Assembly: GCA_007118045.1 (NCBI GenBank)
Contig: SKTG01000443.1
Coordinates: 1 to 11,319 of the forward strand
Direction of reading: 5' to 3'
From: Nitriliruptoraceae bacterium
GTDB lineage: Bacteria > Actinomycetota > Nitriliruptoria > Nitriliruptorales > Nitriliruptoraceae
Length of the DNA: 11,319 nt
The position numbers and the translations under genes were made by a program. The notes below the pieces were generated by a model that made no database searches, was not told the origin of the DNA, and saw only the letters and a program-made list of their open reading frames with translations. Shown here in pieces: positions 7,510 to 11,319 of this stretch (positions are counted from its first letter, which is position 1; the number at the start of each line of letters is the position of its first letter).

Positions 7510-7854
7510 TCACGCGAGCCGCGACACCGGCTCCAGGTAGCGCCGCAGGCCCATCAGCATCGCGATGACCAGGGTGCTGAAGATCGCCATGCCGTTCGCG
7601 ACGGTCCACGCCTCGCCCTGCACGGGGCTGGCCGCCTGGGCGATGGAGCCCCAGAACAGCACCCACAGCACGTGCCCGATCAGGTGGTTGCGGGCGGTGC
7701 GACGCCACCGGCGAGCGAGCTCGGGGACGACCCGACGGCCGAGCGGGTCGTCGGGGACCTCGCGTCGCATGACCGAGACGGCGAAGCGGTGCCGGTCGAC
7801 GTGACCGAGCGTGCGCTCCCAGAGCTCCTCCCACGTCTCGTCGTCGTAGCGCAT
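7510..7854 (-). CDS. Small hypothetical membrane protein with two predicted helices
   Basis: This 114 aa protein has an acidic then basic N-terminal half (1-56, including RRWRRTARNH at 48-57) followed by two hydrophobic helices at about 58-76 and 84-104. The size and layout recall the '2TM domain' group (PF13239), but I cannot confirm membership. The ATG at 7852-7854 lies 7 bases after the stop of the 264 aa gene upstream, so both are likely co-transcribed. The stop is 6 bases from the convergent PhoU-RCK_C gene. Codon use matches neighbours, supporting a real gene. Function unknown. Confidence 0.7.
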   Translation of the reverse strand: MRYDDETWEELWERTLGHVDRHRFAVSVMRREVPDDPLGRRVVPELARRWRRTARNHLIGHVLWVLFWGSIAQAASPVQGEAWTVANGMAIFSTLVIAMLMGLRRYLEPVSRLA

Positions 7855-7861
7855 CGTGGTG

Positions 7862-8656
7862 TCAGTCCGCCGAGAGCCGTTCCAACACGCCCTTGAGGTC
7901 CTTGCGGTACCTGCCGAGCCGGGGCTTGTGCAGCACCGACAGCGAGGCGCGAGGACCGTCGAGGCCGGGGCCGCGGTCCTGTCCGGCGCGGCCCACGCCC
8001 GGCCAGTCGAGCGGCACGTGCTGCCATGCCTCGAGGATCGGCACCAGGTAGACCGGCGTGCCGTCGGGCAGTTCGAGGCGTCCCGCCAGGCCGACCCGCA
8101 GCAGCTGCTCGTGCACGTGGGCGAGCGCCGCCTCGGCGGCCGGGAGCTGACCGCGGGTCAGGCCGTAGAGCTCCAGGTCGGGGACGTCGAACCGTGCGGC
8201 TCCGTGGGTGCGCATCCACCTGGTGCCTTCACCCTCCGTGACGGTGACGATGGCGTCGTCGGAGCGCACCGACCCGATCGCAACCCGGTTCATCCACGCC
8301 GTGTCGCGCTCGGCCGCGGCCGACAGGTCTCGGACGCCGGCGACGTTGCCCTTCAGCTGCCGTGACAGGGCCTGCAGCAGCTTCGCCTGGCGCTGGAGGC
8401 CGAGGGTGATGCCGTCGTTGCCGAGGTAGGCCTCCGTACGCAGGAGCGGTCGTTCGTCGTCGTCGCGGACGGCCCGGACCACGGCCTTCTGCATGCGGCC
8501 ACCCCAGTGGACCTCCTGAGCACGGTCACCCTCGTCCCGGACCGGTGCGGCCCGGTCGATGTCGCCCGCGTGACCCGCGGCACGCACGACCTCCGAGACG
8601 TCCTGCACCGGCCGGTCCAGGACCAGCGCGACCTGCGAGGTGTACCTGTCAGCCAC
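7862..8656 (-). CDS. Hypothetical 264 aa soluble protein, family not recognised
   Basis: I do not recognise this family. No signal peptide or membrane helix is visible. The N-terminal third (1-75) contains VALVLDRPVQDVSEVVRAAG (9-28), which may be an alpha/beta element of a small domain. The centre has WMRTHGAARFDVPDLELYGL at 147-166 followed by a helix AEAALAHVHEQLLRVG (174-189), then LPDGTPVYLVPIL (196-208). The C-terminal 30 residues are basic (KPRLGRYRKDLKGVLERL). The GTG at 8654-8656 has GGGAGGG about 8 bases upstream, and GC at third positions is as high as in neighbours, so the gene is very likely real. It lies between a dehydrogenase gene upstream (115-base gap) and the small membrane protein gene downstream (7-base gap). 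Function is not predictable from this sequence alone. Confidence 0.75.
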   Translation of the reverse strand: MADRYTSQVALVLDRPVQDVSEVVRAAGHAGDIDRAAPVRDEGDRAQEVHWGGRMQKAVVRAVRDDDERPLLRTEAYLGNDGITLGLQRQAKLLQALSRQLKGNVAGVRDLSAAAERDTAWMNRVAIGSVRSDDAIVTVTEGEGTRWMRTHGAARFDVPDLELYGLTRGQLPAAEAALAHVHEQLLRVGLAGRLELPDGTPVYLVPILEAWQHVPLDWPGVGRAGQDRGPGLDGPRASLSVLHKPRLGRYRKDLKGVLERLSAD

Positions 8657-8713
8657 GAGCGCGGCCCTCCCGACGGCGGCCGATCCACGCGCTCTCGCGC
8701 GCCGCGACCGGTC

Positions 8714-8719
8714 AGGATA
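8714..8719 (-). promoter_or_regulatory. Candidate -10 box upstream of the 264 aa hypothetical gene
   Basis: TATCCT on the minus strand fits TANNNT and lies about 58 bases before the GTG start, in the 115-base gap that follows the dehydrogenase gene. No convincing -35 hexamer is seen at 16-18 bases. The rest of the gap (8657-8771) contains only short GC-rich inverted repeats. It suggests that the hypothetical pair may have its own promoter rather than depend on read-through. Confidence 0.25.
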
Positions 8720-8771
8720 CGGAGCGGACCCGCGGTCGGCTCGCCCCGAACGGCCGTGGCGGACGGTCCGG

Positions 8772-9914
8772 CTACAGACCGAGGTCCCGCGAGATCAGGG
8801 TGCGCTGTACCTCACTGGTGCCCTCCCCGATCTCGAGGATCTTGGCGTCCTGGTAGAAGCGCCCCACGCGCGTCTCCGTGGTGAAGCCCATCCCGCCGAA
8901 GACCTGGGTCGCCTCACGAGCCGCGGTGACGGCCTGCTCGGAGGCGTACAGCTTCGCGATCGCCGCCTCACGCTTGTAGGTCAGCCCCGTCATCTTGCGC
9001 CAGCACGCGTAGCGGTACATCTGCCGGGCCGTCTGCGCCGCCACCTCGAGGTCGGCGATCTTGAAGGCGATGGCTTGGTGCTGACCGATCGGGCGGCCGA
9101 AGGACTCCCGCTCCCGGCCGTAGCGCACGCACTCGTCGATGCAGCCCTGGATCAGTCCGACCGCGAGGGCGCTGATCGCGATGCGCCCGTCGTCGAGGGT
9201 CTTGAGGAACTGCCGGAACCCGGCCCCGCGTTCGCCGAGCGTGTTGGCGACGGGTACCCGCACCTGGTCGAAGGTCAGCTCGCGCGTGTCGGACGCGTGC
9301 CAGCCCACCTTGCGGTAGGGGCGCCCCACGGAGAACCCTGGCGTGTCGACCGGCACGATGATCGCGGTCATCTCGCCGTCCCCGGTGAACGCGGTGATGG
9401 TCACGACGGAGGTCAGTTCCGTGCCGGCGTTGGTGATGAACTGCTTGTCGCCGTCGATCACCCAGTCGTCGCCGTCACGGACCGCGCGGGTCCGGGTGGA
9501 GCCGAACACGTCCGAGCCCCCGCCGCTCTCCGTCAGCCCGAAGCCACCGAGACGCTCACCGCGGACCAGTTCGGGCAGCCACCGCTGCTTCTGTTCCTCG
9601 GTCCCGAACTCGTCGATCGGTGCCGCGCCGAGGCCGACGCCTGCCTCCAGGGTGATCCCGAGCGACTGGTCGACGCGGCCGATCTCCTCGATAGCCAGGC
9701 ACAGCGTCAGGTAGTCGCCGTCCATGCCGCCGTAGGCGGAGCTGAAGGGGATGCCGAAGAGCCCCATCTCGCCCATCCGCCGCACGATGTCGACCGGGAA
9801 CCGGGCCTCCGCGTTGAAGTCCGCCGCCGCCGGGGCGATGACCTCGTCGGCGAACCGCGCCACGACCTGGCGGAACTGCTCCTGCTCCGGTTCGAGACCG
9901 AACGACAAACCCAC
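8772..9914 (-). CDS. Acyl-CoA dehydrogenase, 380 aa (FadE25-like)
   Basis: This is a standard-length tetrameric-type acyl-CoA dehydrogenase that oxidises short, branched or medium acyl-CoA with FAD and passes electrons to ETF. It shows the N-terminal helical domain (6-115); beta domain with FGLTESGGGSD at 125-135 and VIDGDKQFITNAG at 152-164; C-terminal domain with GRIAISALAVGL (243-254), FGRPIGQHQAIAFKIADL (272-289) and QVFGGMGFTTE (337-347); and the expected catalytic base Glu364 in EIGEGTSEVQ. The GTG at 9912-9914 has GGGAG 6 bases upstream. It follows the biotin ligase gene on the same strand after 61 bases. By order and type it corresponds to mycobacterial fadE25, which lies near purE/purK, birA and accD5; purE and purK are not present here. 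The exact substrate is not decidable; a branched-chain or propionate-linked role fits the carboxylase nearby. Confidence 0.95.
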   Translation of the reverse strand: MGLSFGLEPEQEQFRQVVARFADEVIAPAAADFNAEARFPVDIVRRMGEMGLFGIPFSSAYGGMDGDYLTLCLAIEEIGRVDQSLGITLEAGVGLGAAPIDEFGTEEQKQRWLPELVRGERLGGFGLTESGGGSDVFGSTRTRAVRDGDDWVIDGDKQFITNAGTELTSVVTITAFTGDGEMTAIIVPVDTPGFSVGRPYRKVGWHASDTRELTFDQVRVPVANTLGERGAGFRQFLKTLDDGRIAISALAVGLIQGCIDECVRYGRERESFGRPIGQHQAIAFKIADLEVAAQTARQMYRYACWRKMTGLTYKREAAIAKLYASEQAVTAAREATQVFGGMGFTTETRVGRFYQDAKILEIGEGTSEVQRTLISRDLGL

Positions 9915-9940
9915 CCTGCTCTCCCTCTCACGATGGCCGC

Positions 9941-9946
9941 AGCCTA
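9941..9946 (-). promoter_or_regulatory. Candidate -10 box for the 380 aa dehydrogenase
   Basis: TAGGCT on the minus strand fits TANNNT and is 26 bases before the GTG start, which would give a leader of about 20 bases containing the GGGAG ribosome site. No clear -35 element is seen. It directly follows the hairpin at the end of the biotin ligase gene, consistent with separate transcription of the dehydrogenase. Confidence 0.28.
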
Positions 9947-9951
9947 GACCG

Positions 9952-9969
9952 ACCGACCGCTCGGCCGGT
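9952..9969 (-). terminator. Terminator-like hairpin after the biotin ligase gene
   Basis: On the minus strand ACCGGCC (9969-9963) pairs with GGTCGGT (9958-9952) around a GAGC tetraloop, a 7-bp stem with one G-U pair, beginning 7 bases after the ligase stop codon. There is no T run behind it, so if it terminates it is of the U-poor kind common in high-GC actinobacteria. Confidence 0.35.
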
Positions 9970-9975
9970 AGGTGC

Positions 9976-10794
9976 TCAGCCGGGGTCCCGCCTCGACCCG
10001 GAGGCTCGGACGTGCTCGATGTCGCCGCTGCGGACCACCACCCGCTCGCGACCGGTCTCGATCACGAGCCGACCCGAGCCATCGAGCTCCACCGCCCGGC
10101 CGCTCACGCTGCGCCCGTCGGGCCAGGTCGTCACCACGTCCCGACCGACGGTGACGCACGCGGCGCCGTACGCGCGCAACAGCGCGTCGGCGTCGGAGGA
10201 GACCGCGACCACCCACCGCTGCAAGCCCTCGAGCAGCGCGGCCAGGACCTCGCCGCGGTCGATCGACCCCCCGGCCGCCTCGGCGAACGACGTCCAGGCG
10301 GCGGCGTCCCCCTCGCGCTCGAGTCCACGCCAGTCCACGTCCAGCCCACAGCCGATCACCGCGACGTCACGGCCACCGACCGTGTGCCGTTCCACGAGGA
10401 TGCCCGCCGCCTTGCGTTCGTCGGGCTCCCGTCCGAGCAGCACGTCGTTCGGCCACTTCAGCGAGCCGGTGATCCCGACGGCCGCGGCGGCGTCGACCAC
10501 CGCCAACCCGGCGGCCAGCGGCAGCAGTTCCGCGCCGCTTCCGGGCGTGTCCCACGTCGTGCTGACGGCGAGGTTGGCGGGACCGTCCGGACCGCGCAGG
10601 TCGTCGGTCCAGGCTCGACCGGCCCGGCCGCGCCCGGCGGTCTGCGCGTCGGCGACGACGACGAGCCCGGGTGGTCCTTCGCGTAGCCGTTCGAGAGCGA
10701 CGTCGTTGGTCGACGTGACCCGATCGTGGTGCTCGAGCGTGCGCAACGGGCCGGTCAGGGCGCGGAGCACGCGTGGGTCGTCGGCGAGGGACAT
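9976..10794 (-). CDS. birA: Biotin-[acetyl-CoA-carboxylase] ligase, monofunctional
   Basis: This enzyme makes biotinyl-5'-AMP and attaches biotin to the carrier lysine of biotin-dependent carboxylases. The 272 aa protein has only the catalytic and C-terminal domains; the DNA-binding HTH of E. coli BirA is absent, so it should not act as the bio repressor. Motifs: TSTND at 27-31, the biotin-binding loop GRGRAGRAW at 54-62, LKWPNDVLLG at 112-121, RKAAGILVE at 127-135 with the active-site Lys128, and IGCGLDVDW at 147-155 where GIGxN is usual (Asp replaces Asn). A C-terminal SH3-like domain covers about 215-265. I chose the ATG at 10792-10794 (GAGAG upstream); the frame is open 50 codons further, but that part has no homology-like features and would overlap the divergent carboxylase gene. 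It probably biotinylates that carboxylase's alpha subunit, which lies outside the window. Confidence 0.94.
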   Translation of the reverse strand: MSLADDPRVLRALTGPLRTLEHHDRVTSTNDVALERLREGPPGLVVVADAQTAGRGRAGRAWTDDLRGPDGPANLAVSTTWDTPGSGAELLPLAAGLAVVDAAAAVGITGSLKWPNDVLLGREPDERKAAGILVERHTVGGRDVAVIGCGLDVDWRGLEREGDAAAWTSFAEAAGGSIDRGEVLAALLEGLQRWVVAVSSDADALLRAYGAACVTVGRDVVTTWPDGRSVSGRAVELDGSGRLVIETGRERVVVRSGDIEHVRASGSRRDPG

Positions 10795-10860
10795 CGTGGC
10801 TCTCGGAGCGGGGTCGACGGAGCATGCCGCAGCGACGACCGTCCCGCAGCCGGTCCCCGT

Positions 10861-10866
10861 TAGGAT
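10861..10866 (+). promoter_or_regulatory. Candidate -10 box for the carboxylase gene
   Basis: TAGGAT fits the actinobacterial -10 pattern and would start a leader of about 56 bases before the GTG at 10929. A perfect 10-bp palindrome, GCGGCGCCGC (10867-10876), abuts it, and GTCCGC (10881-10886) with GCGGAC (10897-10902) form a second short inverted repeat in the leader. Such repeats are easy to find at this GC content, and no -35 box is clear, so the call is weak. The 134-base gap must hold promoters for both divergent genes. Confidence 0.3.
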
Positions 10867-10928
10867 GCGGCGCCGCGCGTGTCCGCAGCCCGCGGCGCGG
10901 ACGCGACCCGGTCGGAGAGGACACGTCG

Positions 10929-11319
10929 GTGGCGCGAACCACACGGGAGAAGCTGGCCGAGCTCGAGCGCCGCCGGGAGGAGGCCGCCGCCGGTGGCGGC
11001 GAGGACGCGATCGCCAAGCAGCACGACCGCGGCAAGCTGACCGCCCGCGAACGCGTCGCCGTGCTCCTCGACGAGGACTCGTTCACGGAGACCGACGCGT
11101 TCGCCGTGCACCGGGCGACCGGCTTCGGCCTGGAGGACAAGCGCATCCTCGGCGACGGCGTGGTCACCGGCCACGGCACGATCGACGGTCGTCGCGTGTG
11201 CGTGTTCAGCCAGGACTTCACGGCCTTCGGTGGCAGCCTCGGGGAGGTCTTCGCCGCCAAGGTCGTCAAGATCATGGATCTCGCCGAACGCATGGGCGTC
11301 CCGGTGATCGGCCTCAACG
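10929..11319 (+). CDS. Acyl-CoA / propionyl-CoA carboxylase carboxyltransferase (beta) subunit, cut by right edge
   Basis: This subunit transfers the carboxyl group from carboxybiotin to an acyl-CoA such as propionyl-CoA, giving methylmalonyl-CoA. 130 codons are visible. The start is typical of actinobacterial AccD5/PccB proteins: REKLAELERRREEA (6-19), KQHDRGKLTARERVAVLLD (30-48), SFTETDAF (51-58), ILGDGVVTGHGTIDGRRV (73-90) and FSQDFTAFGGSLGE (93-106), then KIMDLAERMGVPVIGLN (114-130). The GTG at 10929-10931 has GGAGAGGA 7 bases upstream. It is divergent from the biotin ligase gene, the same pairing as birA-accD5 in mycobacteria. Downstream genes, possibly a small epsilon subunit and the biotin-carrying alpha subunit, are outside the window. 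Substrate preference (acetyl, propionyl or longer) depends on residues not visible here. Confidence 0.95.
   Translation, partial: MARTTREKLAELERRREEAAAGGGEDAIAKQHDRGKLTARERVAVLLDEDSFTETDAFAVHRATGFGLEDKRILGDGVVTGHGTIDGRRVCVFSQDFTAFGGSLGEVFAAKVVKIMDLAERMGVPVIGLN

Noticed and set aside
8760..8771. CGGACGGTCCGG near-palindrome at the end of the 380 aa dehydrogenase gene, as a terminator.
   Set aside because: The arms leave a single-base loop, so no RNA hairpin of useful size can form, and no T run follows.
8640..9947. A 435-codon plus-strand frame opposite the 380 aa dehydrogenase.
   Set aside because: It is a shadow of the dehydrogenase, whose catalytic motifs are all present on the minus strand; the plus-strand product has no recognisable domain.
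10795..10944. A 50-residue N-terminal extension of the biotin ligase that might be the missing HTH domain.
   Set aside because: The translation (Arg, Cys and Ala-rich) shows no helix-turn-helix pattern and would overlap the carboxylase start; the conserved part begins at the ATG at 10794.

Overview
The window is very GC-rich (codon third positions are almost all G or C) and uses many GTG starts. It reads as a chromosomal segment of a deep-branching, high-GC actinobacterium. Several families support this: an LCP cell-wall ligase next to a TIGR03089 protein, FadE5-like and FadE25-like acyl-CoA dehydrogenases, and a biotin ligase divergent from a propionyl-CoA carboxylase-type beta subunit. From memory, these occur in a similar overall order in Mycobacterium tuberculosis (Rv3267-Rv3268, then fadE25, then birA-accD5). 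A lineage near Nitriliruptoria would fit, but that placement is only inference. I see no mobile element, phage gene, tRNA, rRNA or CRISPR array. No stretch longer than about 150 bases lacks a gene.

Layout from left to right. Positions 1-2175, minus strand: two overlapping-operon genes for LCP-type envelope proteins. The promoter-proximal one is a degenerate LCP domain followed by a LytR_C domain. The second is a catalytically intact LCP transferase cut by the left edge. Positions 2297-3022, plus strand: a TIGR03089 protein, divergent from the LCP pair. Positions 3030-4832, minus strand: a large (600 aa) acyl-CoA dehydrogenase. Positions 4979-7503, plus strand: a two-gene transport operon made of a two-repeat MgtE/SLC41-type permease and a soluble protein with two PhoU-plus-RCK_C (TrkA_C) units. 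Positions 7510-8656, minus strand: an unrecognised 264 aa protein and a small two-helix membrane protein. Positions 8772-9914, minus strand: a standard 380 aa acyl-CoA dehydrogenase. Positions 9976-10794, minus strand: a monofunctional biotin-protein ligase. Positions 10929 to the right edge, plus strand: the start of an acyl-CoA carboxylase carboxyltransferase subunit.

Functional themes. (1) Cell-envelope assembly: the LCP pair probably attaches a glycopolymer to peptidoglycan. (2) Acyl-CoA metabolism: two FAD dehydrogenases, a biotin-dependent carboxylase subunit, and the ligase that would biotinylate that carboxylase's partner subunit. (3) Divalent-cation transport: the permease lacks the usual MgtE cytosolic N and CBS domains and is instead paired with a separate PhoU/RCK_C protein, an arrangement I associate mainly with archaea (COG1824 with COG3273). 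This pair, and the degenerate/intact LCP pair, are the most interesting items. Nothing here is clearly an unknown defence or mobile system.
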